This document shows, one piece after another, positions 8,768 to 18,182 of a DNA stretch of 64,000 bases (its first letter is position 1; each line of letters opens with the position of its first letter). Location: contig NZ_KI912270.1 of the NCBI RefSeq assembly GCF_000243415.2, positions 4,774,903-4,838,902 on the forward strand. The letters run 5' to 3'. The notes beneath the pieces are model-generated. The model was given only the letters and a program-made list of their open reading frames with translations, was not told the origin of the DNA and ran no database searches. This DNA comes from Mycolicibacterium tusciae JS617. GTDB lineage: Bacteria > Actinomycetota > Actinomycetes > Mycobacteriales > Mycobacteriaceae. Both the position numbers and the translations under genes were made by a program.

Positions 8768-9753
8768 TCAGCTGGCACCGAGCCGCTGCCCCAACGCATA
8801 AGCGACTTCCGTGGCGTTGAACAAGCGGATTGGGCCGTCGGGGGTGCCGGTGTGGGATCTTAGGTAGGCGTACCCAGGGTCCTCGGACAGCTGCCAGGCC
8901 TCGGGGCGGCCGAGCACATCGACTGAGTCCTGTGCTGTGGCCGTCCGCAACGCGAGGACGCAGTCGCAGGTCAGGGACACGGTCCGACCATCGCCGGTGG
9001 GAAGCAGCGCCGGCGGCCGGGTGCTCGACACGATCAGCCGCACGCCCAGCCTGGGGCCTGGTCGATGACCCGCTGCAGTGTGGTCGTCACCTCGGGCTGC
9101 CAGTCCAGCAGCTCGTCGACGGCGTCGATCACGACCAGTTCGGGAGGGCTGTGGCGCGTCTGGGTGCGCGGCGGTCGATCTCGTCGTCGAGGTAGGCGCA
9201 CCAGCTTTCCCAGTGCCCGGGCGGGTCCTCAGGGCGGTGATGGCCGCGGTGAGCTTTGACGACGTGCGGCGGCAACGACCCAGCAGAGCGAATGCAGTTT
9301 TGAAAATCGCCGACTGCGACAATGACTCGGGTAGGCGGATAGATCGCGCACAGGGCGAAGACGATTGATTGCAGCGCAATGCGTTTAGCCCGCTCCCCCG
9401 GTGTCGATGCACGCCAGAATGCTGGCGTGCTCGCCGATCTCGATCGTCGTCGGAATGTGGGAAGCGTCGGGCGGCGCGCCGACTGGGATTCGCACGACGC
9501 GATCGCCGGCGCGGCGCTGCCACCCCGGTTGCGGGTCGAAGATCGCGACATCGGTGATGTTCAGGGCGTCCAGGAAGCGCTGATCCACCCCGAGCGGGTC
9601 GATGCGGGCGGCGGTGATCGGCCAGGGCCGATCGGTGAGGTCGCCCGGGGTTTGGGTGACGGCGCGCAGCGCCTCGGTGTAGGAGACGTGGTGGGTGCGT
9701 TGGTGGTCGCGGGCGGCTTGCTTGCGGGCGTTGGTGGTCACGGTGGATCCCAT
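8768..9753 (-). pseudogene. Degenerate FtsK/SpoIIIE-type ATPase with several frameshifts
   Basis: Pieces of one FtsK/SpoIIIE-like protein occur in different frames. The N-terminal part starts at ATG 9753 (NARKQAARDHQ, then SYTEALRAVTQ), typical of actinobacterial FtsK-like proteins next to ESX or transfer loci. It stops at 9385 in a G5 run. The next piece resumes with ERAKRIALQS. The Walker B strand (PPELVVIDAVDELL) is in a second register near 9110-9150. The C-terminal part (RLIVSSTRPPALLPTGDGRTVS onward, ending at 8768) needs a third shift near 9060. The Walker A site looks degraded (IDTGGAGERAK). Three shifts make sequencing error alone unlikely. An intact protein would have been about 325 residues. 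Confidence 0.75.
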
Positions 9754-9951
9754 CGTTCGTGCGCGGCCGCCGTGCGGGAGCCCACACCGTCCGCGGCCGC
9801 GCGTTGAGCAACGGGTCGCAGCGCGACGCCCGAGGGGCGTTGTCCTGACGGGTGCGGATCCGGTGTGGGCGGATGTCCGTTGTGCAGGAGAGCAGCCGCG
9901 CGCCGGCGGCATGTGCACAAGTTTACCGGCGGCTCCGACGCGCAGCACCGC

Positions 9952-11655
9952 TCAAATTCCGAGCCAGGCCTGCTCTTGGTTGAACGCCACGATCGCCACC
10001 TCGATGGTGTCGGCGTCGGTGGTGATGCGCACCGATTCTCGGGAGATCTGCTGAAAGTGCATGTCGGGTTGCTGACCGGCGGGCTGGGCGCGGCCCAGCG
10101 TGATCACGGTGGCCGACAACCCGGTCGGTGGCGGCATCACGGGACGGTCGTTGACGATGATCGACGGCACGAACTCCGCGGGCCGGCGCCGTTCGACGAC
10201 AGCGATGTTGGGTTGGGACAACCCGATCCAACAGTTGGGCTGGCTGGAGTAGATCGCGATCCGCTCCCCCACCGCCGCGGCCCGGATGAGCAGCTGGCGC
10301 ACGTAGTAGTCGCCGGTGTCCATGACGATGCGGGTCGCACGCTGCGGATCGGTCAATGCCAGCATGACCAAGTCATCGCGTTGCACTTGCGGATCGGCGC
10401 GCCGGTCATCGCGCAGTGCTGCCCCCACCAGGATTCCGGTGGAGCCGATGGGTATCTCCAGGGTTGTCGGGTCCCCCAAGGCGCGCGAGGGGATCTCCAG
10501 ATGTGGTGGCCGCGCTGTCGGTGCGGGCCGCAGCGCGGCGGGATATTGGTCGCCGGGCAACGTGTTCAGATGCAGCGTCGGAGGCTGTTGTGGAGGCTGC
10601 GGGTCGTTGGTGCGCACCATCGCCGACACCATTACCGGGCCGTCGCCGTCGGGGGCTTCCACATAGCGGCGTTTGAACAGGCTCAGCGTCAGCACGACCT
10701 CATCGGTGCGCAGCGCCCACATCTGGTGCAGTGAGGCGGTGGTGATGTCCTCGGGTGAGAAGTAGTACGTCGTGAGGAAGCCGGGGTGGCCTTTGACCCT
10801 GCGCCAGCCGACCTCGCTACCGGCTTTGGTGCGGCGGCGGGTCGCTGGGCTGGTCGAGCGGAACGGCATGGGGGCCGCGGGACTGTCGGTGCCCTCGATC
10901 ACCGGAGGTGTTGGCGCTGACTGCAAACGGGCGCCGAGGCGATCAAGGGCGGTGTCCAGTTCGGCCGCGCTCAACGCGGTCGCGCGAATGTCACGTTCCA
11001 ACAGTGTGTTGATGATCCGTTCGGTGGCTGCGGCGGCAGCCGCCCCGATGGAGTGTCGATACTGCAAGCCCGGCACCGAGTTTTGGATGTCGAGTCGCAC
11101 CACGAACTGCAGGGTGCGCTGGCCGGCGGCGGGCCGATCGGCCAACAGGGTGCTGTACAGCGGCGGGTACTCGTTGCCGCGGCGCACCCGATGACCGGCG
11201 GGTACCACGTCAATCGCGAGCTGAAGTCCGCCGGGCTGATCGAGGAGCTCGGTGAGCACCTCCAGCGGCAACACGTTGCGCGTCAGCGACACCGTCGAGC
11301 CGCGCAGGAACGTCAGCGAGTACGGCTTGCCGGTCACCTCGATCATGGTGAGGGCTTCGTATTCCTCGACCCGCACTCCGCACACGATGTTGCCGTGCGG
11401 CACGTCTACCGCCGCGGCCGCGGCCGGTCGCTTGCGGCGCCGGGAACGCCACCGCGCCACGGCCGCCAGCCACGCCGGCACGTTGCGTCGATGCAGCGTC
11501 GGCACCAGCAGCAGCAGCGCCGCGGCGGTGATCGTGGCGGCCGGCCACCATCCGAACCGGGCCGGCGGCAGCGCCATGAACGACACCAGCGCAATGACTT
11601 CCAGGGCTACGACCACCGGTGTGCCGGCGCGCACGCCGACTGTGCGGGCCTTCAT
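9952..11655 (-). CDS. eccE: ESX secretion membrane component EccE
   Basis: A 567-residue protein with two membrane helices near the N-terminus (about 13-33 and 37-55) followed by an Arg-rich segment and a large soluble domain, the architecture of EccE, which decorates the rim of the ESX inner-membrane complex. The soluble part includes CGVRVEEYEALTMIEV and LDIQNSVPGLQYRHS. It is somewhat longer than chromosomal EccE proteins. Its ATG overlaps the mycP stop (ATGA), so translation is coupled. The order eccD-mycP-eccE with overlapping ends indicates one transcriptional unit. Confidence 0.88.
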   Translation of the reverse strand: MKARTVGVRAGTPVVVALEVIALVSFMALPPARFGWWPAATITAAALLLLVPTLHRRNVPAWLAAVARWRSRRRKRPAAAAAVDVPHGNIVCGVRVEEYEALTMIEVTGKPYSLTFLRGSTVSLTRNVLPLEVLTELLDQPGGLQLAIDVVPAGHRVRRGNEYPPLYSTLLADRPAAGQRTLQFVVRLDIQNSVPGLQYRHSIGAAAAAATERIINTLLERDIRATALSAAELDTALDRLGARLQSAPTPPVIEGTDSPAAPMPFRSTSPATRRRTKAGSEVGWRRVKGHPGFLTTYYFSPEDITTASLHQMWALRTDEVVLTLSLFKRRYVEAPDGDGPVMVSAMVRTNDPQPPQQPPTLHLNTLPGDQYPAALRPAPTARPPHLEIPSRALGDPTTLEIPIGSTGILVGAALRDDRRADPQVQRDDLVMLALTDPQRATRIVMDTGDYYVRQLLIRAAAVGERIAIYSSQPNCWIGLSQPNIAVVERRRPAEFVPSIIVNDRPVMPPPTGLSATVITLGRAQPAGQQPDMHFQQISRESVRITTDADTIEVAIVAFNQEQAWLGI

Positions 11656-13325
11656 CGGATCATCTTTCGCCGCATCGCCACCACCGCCAGGGCGACACCG
11701 GCGAGCACAAGCACCGCCGCACCGCCGAGCAGTGCGCTGTTGCGAGGCCGCAAATCCGGGCCGGGAGGGGCTGGGGGCACGTAGAGGTCGGTGCTGAGCT
11801 GCTCGACGGGCTTGGGATCACCCAGCGGCACATCGAAGGTCAGCGCCGCCACCGGATCGACCACCCCGTAGCCGACCTGATTGTCGACCCCGCGGGCCGG
11901 ATTGTGGGCGGTTTCGGTGATGCGCCGCATGACTTGCGCCGCGGTCAGGTCGGGAAACTTCGCCCGCACCAACGCGACCACACCGCTGACATAGGCGGCC
12001 GAAAAACTGGTGCCCCAGAACCCGGCGCCCAGGCCCGGTTCGTCGGGGCGGGCGTTGACCGCGGCGCCGTTGGTGTTGGCCAGACCCATGATCCGCCAGC
12101 CGGGAGCGGCCACCGACACCCAGGGGCCGTTGATGGAATCCGGCAGCGGCAGCCCCTCGGGAGTCACCGCCCCGACGGTGAGGACGTAGTTGGAGAACCA
12201 CGCCGGCGTGACGATCGTGCGCACCCCGTTCCAGTCGCGCGGATCGTCGGGGTTGAGCGGGTTGAACGCCGGGTTCTGGCCGCAGTCCTGTCCCTGCTCG
12301 GGCTCGCCCTTGTTGCCCGCGGCGGCCACGATGACGATGTCCTTTTCCACCGCGGCGTAGCGGATCGCCGCGCCGAGGAGATCCTGGTTAACCGGGGCGG
12401 CGGCGTTGATGCACGAGGCCAGGGACACATTGATGACCCGCACCCCCGGCAGGTCGGCGGCGTGGCGGATCGCCTTGGCCAGCGTCACGATGTCGCCGAC
12501 TTTGCGCTGCCCCTGCAAATCGCCCGGGCTGGGCCGTACCGGGGTGAACGCCGTCGACGACTGCCGAATCGAAATCAAGGAGACGTCAGGGGCGACGCCC
12601 ACCACGCCGTCCGGGCCGTCGGGCGGCGGTCCGGGGACCAATGGTTGAGCTGCCCCGGTGTCGCCGGGTCCAGGTCCCTGCGCCGGAGGGGGCCCCGCAG
12701 GAGGGGGTCCCCCAGGAGGAGGCTCCGCCGGGGGTGGTGGCGGCGGCTCGGGCGCGGGTGCGGTCACCGTCGCGGTCGCTGTGATCGTCGGCGGCGGCGG
12801 GAACGCCGGCGGTGCGGGGTTGGCCGGTATACCCGGCGGTGGAGGAGGCGCGCCCACACCCACAGGACGCGGCGTGGGCCGGTCGGCCGGATTGGCCGGG
12901 GCGGCACCGATGATCGACGCGACGATCGTGCCGTGACTGTCGCAATCGGTCAGCCCGCCGTCGGGCAAACCCTGCACGAAGTCGCCGCCGGGAAACAGCC
13001 GCGGAAACCGCGGATTCGGGGTGACGCCGGTGTCGATGATGGCGACCGTCACCCCCGCGCCGGTGGAGTATTGCCACGCCTGCTCGATGTTGAGCATGGT
13101 GTTGCCCGGGGCGGGCTGGGTCACGTTGGGATCGCCGACCACTACCGGTGAGATGCACGCCTTGGTTTGGCGCATCTCCTGCGGCGGCCCCGGTGTTTCG
13201 TCGGGCGGCAAGGCGCCCGGGTCGATGACCGGCGGGGCGATCGCCAGCGCCGCCGGCGGGGCCATCAAGTTCGCGCTCAGCAGCCCGAACGCGGCCAGCG
13301 CGGCCGCCACACTCCTGCCCCTCAT
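11652..13325 (-). CDS. mycP: Mycosin subtilisin-like protease MycP
   Basis: A 557-residue membrane-anchored serine protease of the ESX system. Residues 1-29 form a signal peptide. The catalytic triad is visible as Asp98 (IIDTGV), His131 (DSHGTIVASII) and Ser440 (GTSFSAAYVSGV). A long Pro-rich insertion (roughly residues 155-245) sits between His and Ser, as in the extended loop of some mycosins. The last 30 residues hold a transmembrane helix and a basic cytoplasmic tail. Family members stabilise the ESX membrane complex and cleave substrates. The start ATG 13325 overlaps the eccD stop by one base (TGATG). The longer upstream frame to 13715 is only eccD shadow. Confidence 0.95.
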   Translation of the reverse strand: MRGRSVAAALAAFGLLSANLMAPPAALAIAPPVIDPGALPPDETPGPPQEMRQTKACISPVVVGDPNVTQPAPGNTMLNIEQAWQYSTGAGVTVAIIDTGVTPNPRFPRLFPGGDFVQGLPDGGLTDCDSHGTIVASIIGAAPANPADRPTPRPVGVGAPPPPPGIPANPAPPAFPPPPTITATATVTAPAPEPPPPPPAEPPPGGPPPAGPPPAQGPGPGDTGAAQPLVPGPPPDGPDGVVGVAPDVSLISIRQSSTAFTPVRPSPGDLQGQRKVGDIVTLAKAIRHAADLPGVRVINVSLASCINAAAPVNQDLLGAAIRYAAVEKDIVIVAAAGNKGEPEQGQDCGQNPAFNPLNPDDPRDWNGVRTIVTPAWFSNYVLTVGAVTPEGLPLPDSINGPWVSVAAPGWRIMGLANTNGAAVNARPDEPGLGAGFWGTSFSAAYVSGVVALVRAKFPDLTAAQVMRRITETAHNPARGVDNQVGYGVVDPVAALTFDVPLGDPKPVEQLSTDLYVPPAPPGPDLRPRNSALLGGAAVLVLAGVALAVVAMRRKMIR

Positions 13326-14842
13326 CAGTGCAACCTGATGTACTGCAGCAGGCCGATCGCCCACGCCGCGAACGGCACGATGAGCGCATACCCGATGTAC
13401 TCGAGCCATTCCACGACCTGGCGGATGGGTTCGGAGAAGCTGCGCGAGGGAATTACCGCCCCGGCCAGCAGCCCGGCCACCGCCACGGCAAGCACTGCGG
13501 CGGCGGCCACCACGACGGCGACAGTGGCCGACGCAGGAGCGCTCAGCCCGTAATGGAGGGGAATGGCCATCAGCGACAGCGCTGAGCCACTCACGATCGT
13601 CACCGCATGGCGGCGGTGCCGCAGCCCGCGAGCCCGCAAGATCAAGCACACAGCTGTGACCACGACGACGGTGATCGACGGCCACTGTGAGCCCGAGCCC
13701 GGATCGACGGCCCACCAGGACGACGCCAATTGGACCGCGGCGATACCGAACAGCGTGCCCGTCAGCACCCGGTTGGATCGGCGCGCGACCTCGGCGACGT
13801 CTTCGCCGCGCAAGGTCACGTCATGGGCCGCCGACTCCACCGGGGTCAGGGTGTCCTCAGGCTGGCCGGGCGCGCGAGTGAACATGTCGCGGCCGGTGAT
13901 GGATTCGAAGCTCTGCCGCGGCACCTTCGACATCCACAGACCAATCGCCGTGGCTGCGCGGGAGGCGATCAGCACCGCCATCAACATCACGATGGCGATG
14001 CGCTGGGCGGGGACGTCGAAGAACATCCGGGTGACGGCGGCCCCGACGATGGCGGCCGTGACGGTCAGGACCGCCGCGGCGGCGGTCCAGTGCCGCCCGG
14101 TCATCCGCGCCAGTAGCAGCACGCCCACGCTGGCCACCACGGCGGCCAGAAAGGCATGCGGGGCGCCAGGCTGGTCACCGTAGGGCGCGGTCGCGCCCGC
14201 CAAGACGACACCGATCACGGCTGCCCACGCGGCCCCGTCAACGATCACGCGGCTGGCTCCCGAACGCGCCGACAACATCGCTGCGGCCAACAGGACGACC
14301 GCTGTCGCGGCGAAGATCGCCGGACTGAGCCAGAAGTGCTGCGCCGCCCAGCGCAACCGCCACACCAGCAGGGCCGCGCCGCTCAGTGCAGCCGCGGTGA
14401 GCGCGCCGGCGACCACCACGGCGTCGTGGGTGGACACCGGTGGAAAGTGGGCGTGCGCCCAGCGGGCCAATGCGGTCGAGACATTCTCGATAAGCGGCGT
14501 ATACCGGCGGGCTGTTTTCTCTGGGACGAAGGCCAACAGGTCGCCGTCGGAGACGCCCTGGGCCGACAGTGACACCTCCTCCGACAGCCGCGTCATGCCC
14601 ACCGCTCGGGCGAACTCGTAAGTGCCCGTAGGGAGTTCGTCTTCGCCCTTGCTGCGCAGGAGGCGATTGACCGCGCCCAGAGTCGAGTCGGTCAGCGCCG
14701 AGAGCGGTACCGCGGCCGGCAACACCAGATCAATCTGGTGGGCATCCCCCACCAGCAGCGACACCCGGCACGACGAGGGCACCAGCGGTCCTCCCGGGGC
14801 TGAGGACCCCGACGTGGCAGTCGATGGCCTGACCGTGGTCAT
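13325..14842 (-). CDS. eccD: ESX secretion channel component EccD
   Basis: A 505-residue protein with an N-terminal ubiquitin-like domain (about residues 20-115, including CRVSLLVGDAHQIDLVLPAA) followed by about eleven closely packed transmembrane helices to the C-terminus. This is the EccD layout, in which two copies line the inner-membrane barrel of each ESX protomer. Its ATG at 14842 overlaps the espI stop (ATGA), and its own stop overlaps mycP. Length and helix count are normal for the family, and no defect is seen. Confidence 0.93.
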   Translation of the reverse strand: MTTVRPSTATSGSSAPGGPLVPSSCRVSLLVGDAHQIDLVLPAAVPLSALTDSTLGAVNRLLRSKGEDELPTGTYEFARAVGMTRLSEEVSLSAQGVSDGDLLAFVPEKTARRYTPLIENVSTALARWAHAHFPPVSTHDAVVVAGALTAAALSGAALLVWRLRWAAQHFWLSPAIFAATAVVLLAAAMLSARSGASRVIVDGAAWAAVIGVVLAGATAPYGDQPGAPHAFLAAVVASVGVLLLARMTGRHWTAAAAVLTVTAAIVGAAVTRMFFDVPAQRIAIVMLMAVLIASRAATAIGLWMSKVPRQSFESITGRDMFTRAPGQPEDTLTPVESAAHDVTLRGEDVAEVARRSNRVLTGTLFGIAAVQLASSWWAVDPGSGSQWPSITVVVVTAVCLILRARGLRHRRHAVTIVSGSALSLMAIPLHYGLSAPASATVAVVVAAAAVLAVAVAGLLAGAVIPSRSFSEPIRQVVEWLEYIGYALIVPFAAWAIGLLQYIRLH

Positions 14843-16521
14843 CGGCGCCCCCGCGGGCCGTCACTGGTGGCCGGGAAGTGCTCGGCGATCGCCGCGGCGA
14901 TCTCGATGAATCGACGCCGAGTGGTCTTGTCGACCTCGTTCTGCACGTCGATCACCCCGCCCGGGCGCAGATTGCCGTCGTAGGGCACCTCGACGACGAG
15001 CTGGCCGCGCTGGCTGAACTGCTCATGGAGGACCTCACGGGTGCGTTTGTCGGCGTGTCCGTCGCTGTCGTTGAGGACCACCACCGTTCGATGCAGCAGC
15101 CCGGTGTGACCGGTATTGGCCAGCAGCTCCATGGTTTGCGCGGCAGCCGAAGCCCCGTCGACCCACATCGAGGACACCACGATGAGCGCGTCGAGGTCGC
15201 GCAGGACCTCGCGGGTCACCGAGGAGTCCATGGTGGATCCGCAGTCGATGATCGACAGCGTGAAATGGTTGTCCAAGCGGCCGGTCGCCTCGCGGTAGAT
15301 CGACGGATCAAGGACGCGGCGGCGCGCTGTGGATGATTCGCCGGCCAACACGAACAGCCCGGCGGAGTTGTTTCCGACACGGGATCGCACGTCGGCAAAG
15401 GTGCGTAGGTCCTGATCGGCGGCCAGCTCCCAGTAGGAGCCCTTGGCGTTGGGATCGACGCGCAGGCCCAGCTTGCCGAACGCGGTGTCAGCGTCGATGG
15501 CCACCACCCGGTCGTCCTGGCGCAGCTCGGCGAAGATCGAGCCCACACCGGCGGCGACGGTGGTCTTGCCGACACCACCTTTGCCCAGGACCCCGATCTT
15601 GTAGCGGCCTCGAAGCAGTGAGCGGATCTTGGCTTCCAACTCAGCCAAGCGGCGCTCGTCAGGTGACTGACCGAAATTCAGCAACCCAAACGTGCTCTTG
15701 TACATGAACTTTCGCCACCCTTTGCCGGGCGGAATCTTGCGTGTGGGGACAAGTTCACTGGGCCGAATCGAGTCGACATAGGACCAGTTAGCCGGCCCGG
15801 CCGCGGCCGGGGGTGGCTCGACCCAGTTGCGTGCATCGCTGGCGGGTTCGGGCCCGGAATGGTCCGCCGGCCAGCTGTCGCGCGACATCGGCGCTCGTGG
15901 CAGGCCGGGCTGCCGGGAAGGCGGTGGTGCTTGATGCCGTGCTGGTTCAGCAGCACTCCACCGAGGCGGGGAGCCCGTCGACGCAGCGCCGCGCTGCCTG
16001 TCGGCGCTGTCGTCGTAGGGGCTTGTCGCAGAGGGGTTTTCGCGCAGCGGTGGCGGCCCGAAATCGCGCCGGTCGTAGATCGTGGTGGTCTCGATGTCCG
16101 ACGGACGGTAGGGGCTGGTCTGTTCGGACTCCTCCGATTCGGCGGCGGGCTGCTCCACGGGCGTCGCAGCAGGAGAGGCGGCCTCGGGATCGGCCTCGGG
16201 CTCACGGCGCGGCGCTTGCTGAGCCCGTGGCGGCGGGAGGTCCGACCCCGGGGCGCGACTGAGCGAGTCGGGGGCGCGACTGGGCGAGTCGGGGGCGCGA
16301 CTGGGCGAGTCGGGGGCGCGGCCCGGCCACGGGGGCGGGGGCGGGGGCGAGGGGCGGGCGTGAGCGCCCGTGTCTGCACTGCCAGTGGGTGGCAGCGGGG
16401 GCGCCGGCCAGCCCGGCGGTGGCGGTGGCGGCTCGGGGGCTTGGTGGGGGGTGTCGCGGGAATCGCCCCCGGTTGAGGAAGGGTAGCCCGCCTGCTTTGG
16501 GGGAAGGTCGCGGTCAGTCAC
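14839..16521 (-). CDS. espI: EspI/MinD-like ATPase of the ESX locus
   Basis: A 560-residue protein. The first 300 residues are disordered and Pro/Ser/Glu-rich, with an imperfect seven-residue repeat (RAPDSPS units). The C-terminal 260 residues form a ParA/MinD-type ATPase with the deviant Walker A KIGVLGKGGVGKTT, a Walker A' strand VVAIDADTAFGKLG and Walker B-like SIIDCGST. This matches EspI of ESX-1 and the Rv3888c-type protein of ESX-2 as I remember them; EspI links ESX-1 activity to ATP level. It is followed directly by eccD with a four-base overlap. A conserved TA-rich motif lies in the 65-base gap upstream (see 16550-16568). Confidence 0.85.
   Translation of the reverse strand: MTDRDLPPKQAGYPSSTGGDSRDTPHQAPEPPPPPPGWPAPPLPPTGSADTGAHARPSPPPPPPWPGRAPDSPSRAPDSPSRAPDSLSRAPGSDLPPPRAQQAPRREPEADPEAASPAATPVEQPAAESEESEQTSPYRPSDIETTTIYDRRDFGPPPLRENPSATSPYDDSADRQRGAASTGSPPRWSAAEPARHQAPPPSRQPGLPRAPMSRDSWPADHSGPEPASDARNWVEPPPAAAGPANWSYVDSIRPSELVPTRKIPPGKGWRKFMYKSTFGLLNFGQSPDERRLAELEAKIRSLLRGRYKIGVLGKGGVGKTTVAAGVGSIFAELRQDDRVVAIDADTAFGKLGLRVDPNAKGSYWELAADQDLRTFADVRSRVGNNSAGLFVLAGESSTARRRVLDPSIYREATGRLDNHFTLSIIDCGSTMDSSVTREVLRDLDALIVVSSMWVDGASAAAQTMELLANTGHTGLLHRTVVVLNDSDGHADKRTREVLHEQFSQRGQLVVEVPYDGNLRPGGVIDVQNEVDKTTRRRFIEIAAAIAEHFPATSDGPRGRR
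16250..16322. repeat. 21-bp tandem repeat inside espI
   Basis: About three and a half copies of a 21-base unit (GGGGGCGCGACTGGGCGAGTC) encode the RAPDSPS repeats in the disordered N-terminal region of the EspI-like protein. The first unit differs by one base. Such in-frame tandem repeats can vary in copy number without changing the frame. Confidence 0.8.
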
Positions 16522-16549
16522 AATCCGATCCTATCAGCGTGGATGTTGT

Positions 16550-16568
16550 ATATCGGCACTAGTTTTGG
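16550..16568. promoter_or_regulatory. ESX-locus motif upstream of espI
   Basis: The sequence ATATCGGCACTAGTTTTGG lies 29-47 bases upstream of the espI start, in the eccB-espI gap. Close variants precede eccB (18135-18163) and eccC (25848-25875). The shared core is ATCGGCACYARTTT. The position suggests a promoter element or a binding site for a locus regulator. The assignment is inferred from repetition alone. Confidence 0.5.
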
Positions 16569-16586
16569 AGCCTCGATTTGTGACGG

Positions 16587-18104
16587 CTAGCTTCCGGCTG
16601 CCCTGGTGGGAAGCGCTTCAGCACCACCCACCGGGGCCAGGGTGTCGTGCTGGACCATGGCGTCGGCCCGGGTCAGCGCCGGACCCGGCGCGAACGCTCG
16701 GATGAGCGGCCACGGCGCTTGCTGCGATCGCTGCGGAGACACCCCCAGCGCCGTGAACGCCTCGTCGGAGAGCTCAATCCCGTAGCGCACACCCTGATCA
16801 GAAATCCACCACATTGCTTCCCGCGAGGACGCTGCCGGCGCAGCACTGGTAGTCATCACCAGATTCGTTGCGCCAGGGCTGATATACACCTGGTCGGCCT
16901 CAACGGGCTCCGGGTCGCGTACCCCCTTGGGCAGATGGACAAGCCGGTTGTCTGCCGAACCGAGAGGTATCGGCAGACCCTGCCCGGACAGGATGGTGAC
17001 CTCGGCGGCGCGGTCGGTGGCGCCCTTCGACCAGGCCAGGCAGGTCGTCGCGTTCACTGCGGTATTCACCAGCCGCAGCCGAGTGGCCGGATAGAACGAC
17101 ACCGGCAAGTTGTCCACCACCGGCACCGGCGCCAATTTGTCGGGAGCCACCTGTATCGGGGCCACGTCGCCGAACGAGTTCGCCGATCGCAGCAGTGAAG
17201 CGGCGAACGGCGAAATCCTCTGCACACCGTCGCGCAACAGCACGTATAGCGATTCTGCGGTGTTGGGCTGGCCCAGCTCGCGCACCGAGAGCACCGACCC
17301 GATCACCGCGCCGTCGGCCACCTCCCACCGGGACTTCTCCCCCGCCCCCGGGATCGCCGGACTGACCAACGGATCGGTCGCCGGAAGAGCGTCAAACAAC
17401 GCCCGAGACAGCGGAATTGGATCCGGAGCGGTGGTGTCCACACCCAACGCCAGGGCCACGGCCGTATTGCTCAGATCGATCTCAGAACGGTGCCCCTCCC
17501 AGATGACGTAGGTGCGATCACCGTAGCGACCCAGGATGGCGTCAGGCATCTGCAACGGCGCTGATCGCTCGCCCATACTGAGCTGCCCGGCGATCGCGGT
17601 CACCACCGGTTCAGAGGCCGCCGACGCGGTCGACGTCGCCGTAGGGGCGGTGTCACACACCGCCCACTTCGACGACGATGCGGTACGCACAGGCATCGCT
17701 GCGGGAGCGCCCACGATTCCGACGAGCGGGCCCTGCGGGTACTTCTCCAACTCCGGGGCCTTGACGAACGTCGGGTTGTTCGCCTGGCCGGCGATCAGCC
17801 GGGCGCTCATCAGATTCAGTGCCGGGTGCAGCCTGCCGTCGACCCTCACATAGACCGCGCCGGTGTCCCGGTCGGCCAAGATCGCCGACTGGCCCACTTG
17901 CCCGGCGGGCTTAAACCACGACAGCACGAACATCAGCGCCATCGCCAGCAGTGTGAACGTCACCCCCAGGATCAGCGCGGCGCTGCGGCGCTGTTCGGGA
18001 TCGTATTCCAGCCGCACTCCGTGATGACTCAGTGCCGCGGCATTGCGGCGGTTCCAGAAGTAATGGGCCGTCACTTGCAGCCGCGAGGTCAGATTCAGCG
18101 CCAT
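16587..18104 (-). CDS. eccB: ESX secretion membrane component EccB
   Basis: A 505-residue protein with the classical EccB start (LTSRLQVTAHYFWNRRNAAAL), a single transmembrane helix at about 42-65, and a large periplasmic part with two cysteines (AVCDTA near 150 and TTCLAW near 360) typical of the EccB repeat domains. EccB forms the periplasmic crown of the ESX complex. It is placed between espG and espI, whereas in ESX-1 and ESX-2 eccB lies upstream of eccC. A separate TA-rich motif precedes it, so it may have its own promoter. Confidence 0.95.
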   Translation of the reverse strand: MALNLTSRLQVTAHYFWNRRNAAALSHHGVRLEYDPEQRRSAALILGVTFTLLAMALMFVLSWFKPAGQVGQSAILADRDTGAVYVRVDGRLHPALNLMSARLIAGQANNPTFVKAPELEKYPQGPLVGIVGAPAAMPVRTASSSKWAVCDTAPTATSTASAASEPVVTAIAGQLSMGERSAPLQMPDAILGRYGDRTYVIWEGHRSEIDLSNTAVALALGVDTTAPDPIPLSRALFDALPATDPLVSPAIPGAGEKSRWEVADGAVIGSVLSVRELGQPNTAESLYVLLRDGVQRISPFAASLLRSANSFGDVAPIQVAPDKLAPVPVVDNLPVSFYPATRLRLVNTAVNATTCLAWSKGATDRAAEVTILSGQGLPIPLGSADNRLVHLPKGVRDPEPVEADQVYISPGATNLVMTTSAAPAASSREAMWWISDQGVRYGIELSDEAFTALGVSPQRSQQAPWPLIRAFAPGPALTRADAMVQHDTLAPVGGAEALPTRAAGS

Positions 18105-18134
18105 GGCGCCAACCTTACTAGCGGCGATACCCCG

Positions 18135-18163
18135 AAATCGGCACTAATTTTTTGCCCCCCGAC
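18135..18163. promoter_or_regulatory. ESX-locus motif upstream of eccB
   Basis: AAATCGGCACTAATTTTTTG followed by CCCCCCGAC lies 31-59 bases before the eccB start in the espG-eccB gap. It shares the ATCGGCACYARTTT core with the sites before espI and eccC, and the flanking CCCCCGAC with the eccC site. An operator or promoter function is inferred. Confidence 0.5.
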
Positions 18164-18182
18164 ATGTGCACTCATGGTCAAA

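Noticed and set aside
11619..13151. 510-codon plus-strand open frame
   Set aside because: Shadow of mycP; Arg/His/Gly-rich with no domain, while the catalytic triad is on the minus strand.
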